A DNA stretch of 6,548 nucleotides from Caldifarciminota bacterium (GCA_016935295.1 JAFGRF010000201.1:1-6548), one strand, 5' to 3'; shown: positions 1 through 5,749, counted from the stretch's first letter. Notes: generated from the letters alone by a model not told the origin. Numbers and translations are program-made.

Positions 1-660
1 GCTACCGGCGGGTCCGTAAACTCCTCACCTGCCATCGCGTCCGACAGCACGATCTACTGCGGGTCGGATGACAACTACCTGTACGCCCTGACCATCGGGG
101 GCGCGCTCAAGTGGCACTACGCTGCCGGAAACGACATCGAAGGTTCTCCGGCCGTCGCCGCTGACGGTACGGTCTACTTCGGCTCGCTCGACGGCTACCT
201 CTATGCTCTTAACCCGGACAGCACACTCCGGTGGAAGTTCGCCGTCAGCGGCCAGGTCCGTACCTCGCCGGCGATTGCGCCGGACGGCACAGTCTACTTT
301 GGCTCGGTCGACAACTACCTCTATGCCCTGGATTCCGGGGGCAACCTCAAGTGGTCCCACGAGACGGATGACAACGTCAATTCCTCACCGGCAGTAGGCT
401 CGAACGGCACAATCGTTTTCGGGTCTGACGACAACAGCCTGTACGCCCTTGGCCCGGACGGCGTCCTGACCTGGTCGTACCCCACCGGATACGACATCGA
501 GTCGTCGCCGACCATCGGCCCGGACGGGAAGATCTACTTCGTCGGGCACGACGGCTACCTCTATCAACTCAAGGGCACGAGCCCGCTCGCCGGTTCGCCG
601 TGGCCCAAGTTCCGCCACGACCTGAAGAACACCGGCCGCTCCGGCGCCGGACGCTGGTAG
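1..660 (+). CDS. PQQ-like beta-propeller repeat protein, C-terminal part (5' end outside window)
   Basis: The reading frame is open from base 1 and ends at TAG 658-660, giving 219 residues of a longer protein. Five successive blades start at residues 9, 49, 89, 129 and 169, and the first four are exactly 40 residues long. Each carries S-P-A-(I/V), then D-G-T-(I/V)-Y-F-G-S, then (D/N)-x-Y-L-Y-A-L and a tryptophan near blade position 30. This is the pattern of PQQ/YncE-like beta-propellers, which in many uncharacterised bacteria are exported proteins rather than true quinoprotein dehydrogenases. No catalytic residues or cofactor ligands are visible, so no enzyme function is assigned. The protein ends in a W-P-K-F-R-H-D-L-K-N-T-G-R-S segment (residues 201-214), a motif I recall from propeller proteins, more often near the N-terminus. 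Any signal peptide lies upstream of the window. The fold is secure; the role (surface or extracellular scaffold or binding) is inference. Confidence 0.9.
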   Translation, partial: ATGGSVNSSPAIASDSTIYCGSDDNYLYALTIGGALKWHYAAGNDIEGSPAVAADGTVYFGSLDGYLYALNPDSTLRWKFAVSGQVRTSPAIAPDGTVYFGSVDNYLYALDSGGNLKWSHETDDNVNSSPAVGSNGTIVFGSDDNSLYALGPDGVLTWSYPTGYDIESSPTIGPDGKIYFVGHDGYLYQLKGTSPLAGSPWPKFRHDLKNTGRSGAGRW

Positions 661-677
661 AGAACCGCGAACATTTC

Positions 678-752
678 AGACTGGCGATTGTAGATAGCAG
701 ATTGGCGGAAAGGCAGGGACGGCGGCATTACGGACTGCAGATTGGGGATGCA
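678..752. repeat. Degenerate tandem heptamer repeat (consensus close to AGATTGG)
   Basis: Bases 678-705 read as four consecutive 7-mers: AGACTGG, CGATTGT, AGATAGC and AGATTGG. After 26 unrelated bases the same phase-like pattern returns at 732-752 as GGACTGC, AGATTGG and GGATGCA. The copy CAGACTGGCG at 677-686 recurs as CAGATTGGCG at 698-707, exactly 21 bases later. Short tandemly repeated heptamers are well known from cyanobacterial intergenic DNA, and similar arrays occur in many environmental genomes. No function is assigned. The array starts 17 bases after the propeller stop codon. Confidence 0.55.
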
Positions 753-1060
753 CCGGAGCGCGGAACCGTGAGTCGTAGGCCTAAGGCGAGTCACGGGCAG
801 TTACCCGTCCGTTTTGACAGCCCCGTCCGCCAACGTACGGAAGTTCGCGGCTGTGTTTTTCTGTCACCCGAACGAATCAAGACCCTCGGCAAGCACTACA
901 AGAAGTAGCCCGCGACCGCGTCCTTCGGCGAGACGATCCGCGGCCGATGGCCTGATGAACCGGCCGGAGATGCAGAACAGTGTACCGATTCTCACAAGTA
1001 TCCGGATGACACAGTCCTGACACAACACTTATACCGGCTTTGTAGAAGGGGTCTATCATA

Positions 1061-1096
1061 ATGCAGGAACGTTGGAGACTTGGGCCCGTCAGGTAA
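1061..1096 (+). CDS. Possible 11-residue leader peptide ORF (speculative)
   Basis: ATG at 1061 opens an 11-codon frame, M-Q-E-R-W-R-L-G-P-V-R, closed by TAA at 1094-1096. A purine-rich ribosome-binding-like sequence, AGAAGGGG, ends at 1051, nine bases before the ATG, which is good spacing. The frame ends about 29 bases before a very strong hairpin and just before a segment that can pair with that hairpin's left arm. The size and position resemble a leader peptide of an attenuator. The codons are not enriched for one amino acid beyond three Arg, so no controlling signal can be named. Frames this short arise often by chance; only the ribosome binding site and position argue for it. Confidence 0.2.
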   Translation: MQERWRLGPVR

Positions 1097-1124
1097 CAGT
1101 CCTTCTGCCTCACCAAGGTCTGCA

Positions 1125-1171
1125 GCAGGGCAGGAGAGTAGCGTCACACCACGCGCGCTCTCCTGCCCTGC
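1125..1171 (+). repeat. Strong hairpin / inverted repeat, 14-bp perfect stem
   Basis: GCAGGGCAGGAGAG at 1125-1138 is the exact reverse complement of CTCTCCTGCCCTGC at 1158-1171. Inside the arms, GCGT (1141-1144) pairs with ACGC (1151-1154) around a 6-base loop, leaving a small internal bulge. The whole element is 47 bases and would fold very stably in RNA, or as a cruciform in DNA. No run of T follows, so it is not a standard intrinsic terminator. It could be a leader structure upstream of pyk, a REP-like dispersed palindrome, or part of a small RNA. An upstream segment, 1102-1109 (CTTCTGCC), can instead pair with 1129-1136 (one G-U pair), giving a mutually exclusive alternative fold. Confidence 0.8.
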
Positions 1172-1172
1172 C

Positions 1173-1187
1173 AAGCGCGACTCGCTT
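1173..1187 (+). repeat. Small hairpin directly after the strong hairpin
   Basis: AAGCG (1173-1177) pairs with CGCTT (1183-1187) around the 5-base loop CGACT. It begins one base after the end of the 14-bp stem, so the two would stack as tandem hairpins in a transcript. It is short enough to be coincidental; its interest lies in its position. No T-tract follows. Confidence 0.35.
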
Positions 1188-1344
1188 ACCGGCATAGGTC
1201 GCGTTTTGTCACGGACAGGTCTCCGAGCAGGTTGTTGGCACCGTGTGGTGTTCGTCTTGAGTGGATGTAGTCGAAGGTGAAGAGAATCTCGTCTGCGCAC
1301 GCTCGTGATCCGCGTTGCACCCACGCCGGCCGCGATGGCTCTCT

Positions 1345-1372
1345 TTGACTCTTCCTGAGATTGGAGGATAAT
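1345..1372 (+). promoter_or_regulatory. Sigma-70-like hexamer pair overlapping the pyk ribosome binding site (weak)
   Basis: TTGACT at 1345-1350 and GATAAT at 1367-1372 are separated by 16 bases and match the -35 and -10 consensus at five of six positions each. The -10 hexamer overlaps the last bases of the GGAGGA ribosome binding site, so a transcript from here would start at about the pyk ATG and lack a leader. That makes the site hard to reconcile with use of the ribosome binding site, and it may be chance. If real, it would be a second, leaderless promoter. Confidence 0.25.
1363..1368 (+). promoter_or_regulatory. Ribosome binding site of pyk
   Basis: GGAGGA ends nine bases before the ATG at 1378. 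This decides the start of the pyruvate kinase: the next in-frame ATG (codon 23, base 1444) has no comparable site, so the unusual N-terminal extension is probably translated. Confidence 0.75.
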
Positions 1373-1377
1373 CGGCC

Positions 1378-3021
1378 ATGCCCAAGCAAAGGGAATCGAA
1401 CTCGAGGGCGCGCGAGCGCGGGCACGCCCGGTGCGTCGTGAAGATGCACGGGCCCGTGCGCGGCCACCCGCTTGCCATCATCTGCACTGCCGGGCCAAGT
1501 GTCTCACTCACCGCCCCGCGGCGCGACGGCACTTATTCCGAACCCGGCGCGCACACTGACCTGGCTACGCTCGTTGATAACGGCATGGCCGCAGTCCGCA
1601 TCAACTTCTCGCACGTCACCAAATCCGGATTCGCGCGCGTCGACCGGCTGATTGCGGCCGTCCGGACCATCGAACGGCAGAAGCGGCAGCCGATTCCCAT
1701 CATCATGGACCTGGAGGGACCGAAGATCCGCCTGCGCCGTCTGGTCGTGTCTGCCGGCCACAGGCAGGTAACGGTTCCCGACCTGGAGCTGAACCAGGGT
1801 GACCGGGTCGAGTTGTCGCCCGCGCTGACCGGGCAGCCTATGACACCGGGCACCAAGGCCCGACTCCATCTCGTGTATCCCAAGAACCTGCTCGGTGAGG
1901 TGAACAGCGGCGACACCATCGTGGTCGGAGACAGCGATGTCTTTCTCCGGGTCGAGAGCAAGGTCGCACCGGCGACCATCACCTGCGTGGCGCAGCACAA
2001 AGGCAGACTGGTGGTCGGCAAGGGCGTGGACCTGCCTGACGTGCCCGGCGGCCGGCTCGCGGCCGGACCCAAGGACGTAGCTGAGGACTGGCAGGCCCTG
2101 CGCCGCGGGTTCGACGTAGACCTAGTGGCGCAGTCGTTCGTCCAGGGCGGGAACGACATCGACGACCTAGTTGACATGATGAAGGAAAGCCCGTGCGGAC
2201 CGCGGCCGATAGTCGCGAAGATCGAGTCGCGCCTCGGCTACGAGCGGGCGGCCGAGATACTGGGCCGGGACGCCGTGTTCGGACTGATGGTGGCGCGCGG
2301 CGACTTGGGCAACATGGTAGCATACGACGAGATCCCCAGGGTACAGAAGTCCCTCATCGACAAGGCCAACGTGGCCGGAAAGCCGGTCATAGTAGCGACG
2401 CAGTTGCTTGAATCGATGATGCACCGGCCGCGTCCTCACCGCTCCGAACCGCAGGACATCACCACAGCCATCGAGGAGGGAGCGGATGCACTGATGCTCT
2501 CCGGTGAGACAGCAGCCGGCGATTTCCCGCTCGAGTCAGTCCAAGTCATGGCCCGGGTCATCGCTGCCAGCGTGCCGATCAGCCGCAGGCGCTACTTGGA
2601 GAAGTTCGAAGGTACGTACAGCAAGGAACCGGCCGACCGAATCATCCACGTCCTGGGCTACCCGATCTGCGAACTGGCTGAGGTCGCCAACTCGCCTTTC
2701 ATCATGTCCTACGCCACGACCGGAATCAGTGCCACGATGATATCCCGGTTCCGGCCCAAGATGCCGATTCTGGCGCTGACGCCAAACGTGGAGACTGCGC
2801 GCCTGCTGCGGCTGCTCTACAACGTCTGCCCGGTGCTCGTAGACCCTGGCGGCCCGGACCTGCCACGCCGGCCCGAGGATGCGATCCGGTTCTGCCGCAA
2901 GGTAGTCGAGGAACTGGGGCTCGTGGGCGAGTTCGACCTGCCCGGCCGCCACATAGCGCTGACCCTGCAGCCGCGCATCCCGAACGTCCGCTCCCGTTCA
3001 GTCATCGTTTTCCGCTGGTAG
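1378..3021 (+). CDS. pyk: Pyruvate kinase (divergent, extended N-terminus)
   Basis: This enzyme transfers the phosphate of phosphoenolpyruvate to ADP, giving pyruvate and ATP, the last step of glycolysis, in the cytoplasm. The catalytic barrel carries R-I-N-F-S-H (74-79), D-L-E-G-P-K-I-R (111-118), A-K-I-E-S with the catalytic Lys281 and metal ligand Glu283, A-R-G-D-L-G with Asp309, V-A-T-Q-L-L-E-S-M (339-347) and M-L-S-G-E-T-A (373-379). A B domain occupies about 120-220 and the C domain about 400-547. At 547 residues it exceeds the usual roughly 470: there is a basic extension of about 30 residues before I-I-C-T-A-G-P (34-40), normally T-(L/I)-G-P, and about 14 extra residues at 43-60. Lys116 and Leu112 replace the Glu and Thr typical of potassium-dependent enzymes. 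The C-terminal strand region differs from fructose-bisphosphate-regulated enzymes, so its effector cannot be predicted. GGAGGA supports the start. It appears to be monocistronic. The family call is certain. Confidence 0.95.
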   Translation: MPKQRESNSRARERGHARCVVKMHGPVRGHPLAIICTAGPSVSLTAPRRDGTYSEPGAHTDLATLVDNGMAAVRINFSHVTKSGFARVDRLIAAVRTIERQKRQPIPIIMDLEGPKIRLRRLVVSAGHRQVTVPDLELNQGDRVELSPALTGQPMTPGTKARLHLVYPKNLLGEVNSGDTIVVGDSDVFLRVESKVAPATITCVAQHKGRLVVGKGVDLPDVPGGRLAAGPKDVAEDWQALRRGFDVDLVAQSFVQGGNDIDDLVDMMKESPCGPRPIVAKIESRLGYERAAEILGRDAVFGLMVARGDLGNMVAYDEIPRVQKSLIDKANVAGKPVIVATQLLESMMHRPRPHRSEPQDITTAIEEGADALMLSGETAAGDFPLESVQVMARVIAASVPISRRRYLEKFEGTYSKEPADRIIHVLGYPICELAEVANSPFIMSYATTGISATMISRFRPKMPILALTPNVETARLLRLLYNVCPVLVDPGGPDLPRRPEDAIRFCRKVVEELGLVGEFDLPGRHIALTLQPRIPNVRSRSVIVFRW

Positions 3022-3081
3022 TCTGTACGCGAACCTCTGGCTCCCATGACTTGCTGACCGACTCAATGCGCGGCTTGCCGC

Positions 3082-3102
3082 CAGCCCGCGGTGGCGGGAC
3101 TG
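3082..3102 (+). terminator. Hairpin downstream of pyk, possible terminator without T-tract
   Basis: CAGCCCGC (3082-3089) pairs with GCGGG plus CTG (3094-3102, with A3099 bulged) around a GGTG loop, giving eight base pairs rich in G-C. It lies about 60 bases after the pyk stop codon. No run of T follows, so intrinsic termination is uncertain. An alternative pairing, CCGCCA (3078-3083) with TGGCGG (3092-3097), uses overlapping bases. Confidence 0.25.
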
Positions 3103-3169
3103 CACTCAACGTCATCCACACACTCCGCCCTGGGATCAACCCGCACACGCATGGCCCCGAACGGGTCGG

Positions 3170-3186
3170 TGCGCAGAATCTGCGCA
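3170..3186. promoter_or_regulatory. 17-bp near-perfect palindrome upstream of the lipoprotein/activator/kinase cluster
   Basis: TGCGCAGA and TCTGCGCA flank a single central A, so the sequence TGCGCAGAATCTGCGCA is symmetric apart from its middle base. It lies 63 bases before the ATG of the first gene of the cluster, where an operator would be expected. As RNA it would form a 7-bp hairpin with an AAT loop. It may be a dimeric regulator site, and the neighbouring Fis-type activator is one candidate binder, but nothing in the sequence proves binding. A weak TTGACG at 3210-3215 with TAAGCT at 3232-3237 could be a poor promoter downstream of it. Confidence 0.4.
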
Positions 3187-3249
3187 GTGGCAGACCAGAA
3201 CGCATCAGCTTGACGTGAGCCAGCGCCAGGGTAAGCTTGTGCGCTGTCG

Positions 3250-4224
3250 ATGAATACCCGAGGCCGCTGCTATCCTCTCCTCGCAACACTCGCGGTCGCA
3301 GCGGTGCTGCGATGCACGTGGGATGCGCCTCGGGACAACCCGCTCGACCCCACACTCGGCGGTAACATCAGTGGCCGGGTGCTGACTCGGCGCGCGACGC
3401 CGATCGCTGGGGCCAGCGTTAACCTGCCCAGCGCCGGCCGTGTTGTCGCCACCGACTCCACTGGCAACTTCGAACTCCACGGGCTGCCGGAAGAGACCGC
3501 GTGGATCTACATCACTGCGGACGGCTACGCGTCCGATTCTGCCCGCGTGGTCCTGGCCAAAGGGGAAATATACACGCTAGCCGTCTATCTTGACGGACTA
3601 CCGTATCTGCAAGATTGCAGGCTGACGACCCACGTGTACGGACGGAACTGGCCGCCCAAACCCCTCACGTTCTGCACGCTGACCGCCGCTGCTGGCGATG
3701 TCGATGGCGCGTCTGACGTGGATTCGGTCTGGGTCGAGATACCTAGTATCGGCTACTCGAAACGTCTCGTCTACAACTCAGACCAAAGGCTGTTCGTCCA
3801 GACTATCTGGGCCACCGACCTGCCCGGTGAAGCTCTGGACACACTGGTCGGTCAGGAAGTACGGTTCAAAGTGGCTGACTTGGAGTCGGCGGTAGCGACA
3901 AGCTCTTTCGCGGGCGTCAGCCGAATCATCGCCGATCTGCCGGAGCCGACATTCCCGTTCGGGGGCGTGGACACCTTGTCCAGCGACACGCTCTTCCTTT
4001 GGTACCGGTTCGACCGCGGCTTCGGTGTCCGCTACCATGGACAGGTAGTCAGAATCGAAGGCGGAAACCCAGCCGGCGTCGTGACCGAGTTTGACACCCC
4101 AGATACTACTCAACTGGTCAACTCGGGGCACCTGGATTCGGGCGACTACTACTGGACGATCGAGGTCATCGACGGGTTCGGAAACTCGTCCAGGTCGGCC
4201 GAGGAGCTCTTCCATGCCGACTGA
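3250..4224 (+). CDS. Putative exported or lipoprotein-like protein with carboxypeptidase-regulatory-like domain
   Basis: The 324-residue product begins with a short basic segment (T-R-G-R), a hydrophobic stretch at about 8-20, and Cys22 in V-L-R-C, followed by D-N-P-L-D-P (29-34). This arrangement looks like a lipoprotein signal, but Arg at -1 of the cysteine departs from the usual Gly, Ala or Ser, so lipidation is doubtful. Residues 38-115 match the carboxypeptidase-regulatory/CnaB-like beta-sandwich: I-S-G-R-V (40-44), I-A-G-A-S-V (52-57) and T-D-S-T-G-N-F-E-L-H-G-L-P (68-80). The middle (148-165, G-D-V-D-G-A-S-D-V-D-S-V-W-V) and C-terminus (302-317) look like further Ig or fibronectin-type strands. 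No catalytic motif is seen; a surface binding or structural role is inferred. An in-frame stop at 3232-3234 leaves ATG 3250 as the earliest normal start, with no clear ribosome binding site. Its last 11 bases overlap the activator gene. Confidence 0.75.
   Translation: MNTRGRCYPLLATLAVAAVLRCTWDAPRDNPLDPTLGGNISGRVLTRRATPIAGASVNLPSAGRVVATDSTGNFELHGLPEETAWIYITADGYASDSARVVLAKGEIYTLAVYLDGLPYLQDCRLTTHVYGRNWPPKPLTFCTLTAAAGDVDGASDVDSVWVEIPSIGYSKRLVYNSDQRLFVQTIWATDLPGEALDTLVGQEVRFKVADLESAVATSSFAGVSRIIADLPEPTFPFGGVDTLSSDTLFLWYRFDRGFGVRYHGQVVRIEGGNPAGVVTEFDTPDTTQLVNSGHLDSGDYYWTIEVIDGFGNSSRSAEELFHAD
4201..4206 (+). promoter_or_regulatory. Ribosome binding site of the sigma-54 activator, inside the preceding gene
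   Basis: GAGGAG lies seven bases before the ATG at 4214. It decides the start: the upstream in-frame ATG at 4091 would add 41 residues of Arg/Ser/Thr-rich sequence that is an out-of-frame reading of the preceding gene. Its place within the end of that gene suggests translational coupling. Confidence 0.8.
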
Positions 4225-5710
4225 CATACGCGAAGCGCTGTTCCGAGTCAGCCAGCTGTTCAACTCGATGCTGGACCCGGACACGTTGTTCGGCCAGGTA
4301 CTCGACGAGGCGCTCGAAACCATGAACGCCGAACGTGGGCTGCTGCTGCTCACTGACCAAGAAACGGGCAGGCTGGAAGTGCGCGCAACCCGGCACGTCG
4401 ATGGCCCGGTGGAAAAGGAATTGAGCGGCGTATCCCGGACCGTGCTCGACGAGGTCGTCGCAAAACGTGAGGCAAGGGTGTTCGTGGACGCGCCCTCCGC
4501 ATTCCCGGCTGCGCAGAGTATCATCATAGGCCAAGTACGCTCTGTGGCGGTGGCGCCGCTGGTAAGCCGCGAGAAGCTGGTCGGGGCCATCTACGTGGAC
4601 AGCCGTACCGACCGTAGCGTCTTCAGCGATGACGCGCTGCTCTTCCTGCGTCCCTTCGCCAACATCGCTGCCCTGGCCATTGAAAACGCCCGGCTCTACT
4701 CCGACCTCACGACGGAAGCTGTGAAGCTGCGCTCGGCCATGGGAGAGTGGCAGCAGTTCCCGGAGATCGTAGGCCGGAGCCCGGCCATGCAGACCGTCTA
4801 CGAGATGATGGCTCGGGTCATTCCGACCGACGCACCCGTGCTGATAGCCGGCGAGACCGGCACCGGCAAGGAGTTGGTGGCGCGGGCGATCCACTATTCC
4901 GGGCCGCGCAAGCAGGCGGCCTTCGTCGCCGTAAACTGCGGGGCGATACCCGAGAACCTGCTGGAATCCGAGCTCTTCGGCCACCGTAGGGGTTCCTTCA
5001 CCGGCGCGGTTACTGACAAACAGGGCCTGTTCGAGGCGGCGAACGGCGGCACGATTTTCCTCGACGAGGTGTCGGACCTGCCGCGTCCGCTTCAACCCAA
5101 GCTCCTGCGCGCTCTGCAGAGCGGGGAGGTACGCCGGGTCGGCGATGTCGACAACCACCACGTGAACGTACGCGTGATGAGCGCGACGAACCGCAACCTC
5201 GGACAACTTGTCCAGGAAGGCAAGTTCCGCGAAGACCTCTACTACCGGCTGAACGTCATCCCGATCGACCTGCCGCCTCTACGCCAGCGCAGAGATGACA
5301 TCCCGCTACTGGCTGGCCACTTCCTCGCGACCAGCGCCAAGCGCCAGGGCAAGAAGGTGGACGGCATCGACAAGCCGGCGCTGGACAAGCTCGTGAATTC
5401 CTCGTGGCCGGGCAATATCCGCCAGCTCGAGAACGCCATCGAACGGGCCGTAGTGCTCTGCTCGGGCGGCAGGCTCACCGAGAACGACATAATGCTCCCG
5501 CAGCCGGCTGACACTGACCGGCCGATTGAGGGCACCGCCGCCGAAATCCAGAAACGCGTGGTCCTCGACCGCCTCAAGGCATTCAACGGCAACCGGACGC
5601 GAACCGCGGCCAGCCTTGGTATCTCACGTCGGACCCTGCTCAACAAGCTGGCCGAGTGGAAACGCGAGGACGAAGCGAAAGCTCAGGCTCGAAGCTCGAA
5701 ATCCGAATGA
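4214..5710 (+). CDS. Sigma-54-dependent transcriptional activator (GAF - AAA+ - Fis-type HTH)
   Basis: The 498-residue protein is a bacterial enhancer-binding protein, which remodels RNA polymerase-sigma-54 at -24/-12 promoters using ATP. Residues about 8-160 form a GAF sensor domain (A-E-R-G-L-L-L-L, 39-46; V-G-A-I-Y-V-D-S, 123-130), linked by a probable helix (160-180) to the AAA+ domain. That domain has Walker A G-E-T-G-T-G-K-E (213-220), the sigma-54 contact loop G-S-F-T-G-A (260-265), Walker B T-I-F-L-D-E (280-285), sensor I S-A-T-N (323-326), F-R-E-D-L-Y-Y-R-L-N-V (338-348) with Arg-finger candidates Arg339 and Arg345, and sensor II W-P-G-N-I-R-Q-L-E-N (398-407). The Fis-like helix-turn-helix is at about 445-483. 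There is no phosphoacceptor receiver domain, so input is a GAF ligand or partner, as in NorR- or FhlA-like activators, perhaps the adjacent kinase. The tail after residue 489 is encoded by heptamer-like repeats. Start set by GAGGAG at 4201. Confidence 0.96.
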   Translation: MPTDIREALFRVSQLFNSMLDPDTLFGQVLDEALETMNAERGLLLLTDQETGRLEVRATRHVDGPVEKELSGVSRTVLDEVVAKREARVFVDAPSAFPAAQSIIIGQVRSVAVAPLVSREKLVGAIYVDSRTDRSVFSDDALLFLRPFANIAALAIENARLYSDLTTEAVKLRSAMGEWQQFPEIVGRSPAMQTVYEMMARVIPTDAPVLIAGETGTGKELVARAIHYSGPRKQAAFVAVNCGAIPENLLESELFGHRRGSFTGAVTDKQGLFEAANGGTIFLDEVSDLPRPLQPKLLRALQSGEVRRVGDVDNHHVNVRVMSATNRNLGQLVQEGKFREDLYYRLNVIPIDLPPLRQRRDDIPLLAGHFLATSAKRQGKKVDGIDKPALDKLVNSSWPGNIRQLENAIERAVVLCSGGRLTENDIMLPQPADTDRPIEGTAAEIQKRVVLDRLKAFNGNRTRTAASLGISRRTLLNKLAEWKREDEAKAQARSSKSE

Positions 5711-5741
5711 CGATTCAAGGACTGAAGACCAAGGACAAAGG
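5687..5741. repeat. Degenerate heptamer repeats spanning the activator stop codon and the kinase leader
   Basis: GCTCGAA (5687-5693), GCTCGAA (5694-5700) and ATCCGAA (5701-5707) are consecutive 7-mers that encode the last residues of the activator (S-S-K-S-E); the stop TGA follows at 5708. A second pair, GACCAAG (5727-5733) and GACAAAG (5734-5740), follows in the 39-bp gap. The period of seven is the same as in the array at 678-752, although the unit differs. The repeats seem to supply both the activator's C-terminal tail and the AAAGG ribosome binding site of the kinase. Confidence 0.5.
5737..5741 (+). promoter_or_regulatory. Probable ribosome binding site of the kinase gene
   Basis: AAAGG ends eight bases before the GTG at 5750. 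A GAGG at 5744-5747 is only two bases from the start and too close to act alone. An in-frame TGA at 5723-5725 limits the gene to starts after it, and GTG 5750 is the only normal start codon before the kinase domain begins. Confidence 0.5.
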
Positions 5742-5749
5742 CTGAGGTT

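Larger units (their letters stand above)
661..1377. other. 717-bp intergenic region without a convincing gene
   Basis: No open frame here, on either strand, shows a recognisable domain, and the longer ones overlap one another without good start sites. The stretch contains a degenerate heptamer array (678-752), a possible 11-codon leader ORF (1061-1096), a strong 47-base hairpin (1125-1171), a second hairpin (1173-1187), and a promoter-like hexamer pair next to the pyk start. Between 753 and 1040 I see nothing I can name; a short inverted repeat at 793-808 (ACGGG/CCCGT, 6-base loop, then CCGTTTT) could be a weak terminator for the propeller gene but is not convincing. The length suggests both the end of the propeller transcript and the leader of the pyk transcript lie here. 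Confidence 0.7.

Noticed and set aside
1..660. PQQ-dependent dehydrogenase
   Set aside because: Only propeller repeats are visible, with no quinone-binding or calcium-ligand motif; 40-residue repeats of this type occur in many non-enzymatic exported proteins.
793..816. Intrinsic terminator after the propeller gene
   Set aside because: The stem is only five base pairs (ACGGG/CCCGT) and is followed by CCGTTTTG, a T-run that is short and displaced.
600..908. 102-codon plus-strand frame overlapping the propeller gene end
   Set aside because: It starts out of frame within the propeller gene, reads through the heptamer array and has no recognisable domain or ribosome binding site.
1235..1252. Sigma-54 promoter-like TTGGCAC upstream of pyk
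   Set aside because: The -24 half fits, but ten bases after GG the sequence is TG rather than the required GC, so the -12 element is missing.
992..1324. 110-codon minus-strand frame in the intergenic region
   Set aside because: It crosses the strong palindrome, has no domain or good start, and overlaps other equally unconvincing frames.
4091..4213. 41-residue N-terminal extension of the sigma-54 activator from an upstream ATG
   Set aside because: The extra residues are Arg/Ser/Thr-rich and are an alternate-frame reading of the preceding gene; ATG 4214 has a well-spaced GAGGAG and leads straight into the GAF domain.
4166..5206. 346-codon open frame on the minus strand
   Set aside because: It lies opposite the activator gene and part of its neighbour, has low-complexity His/Arg/Val-rich content, and shows no domain. 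It is a typical antisense shadow of GC-rich coding DNA.
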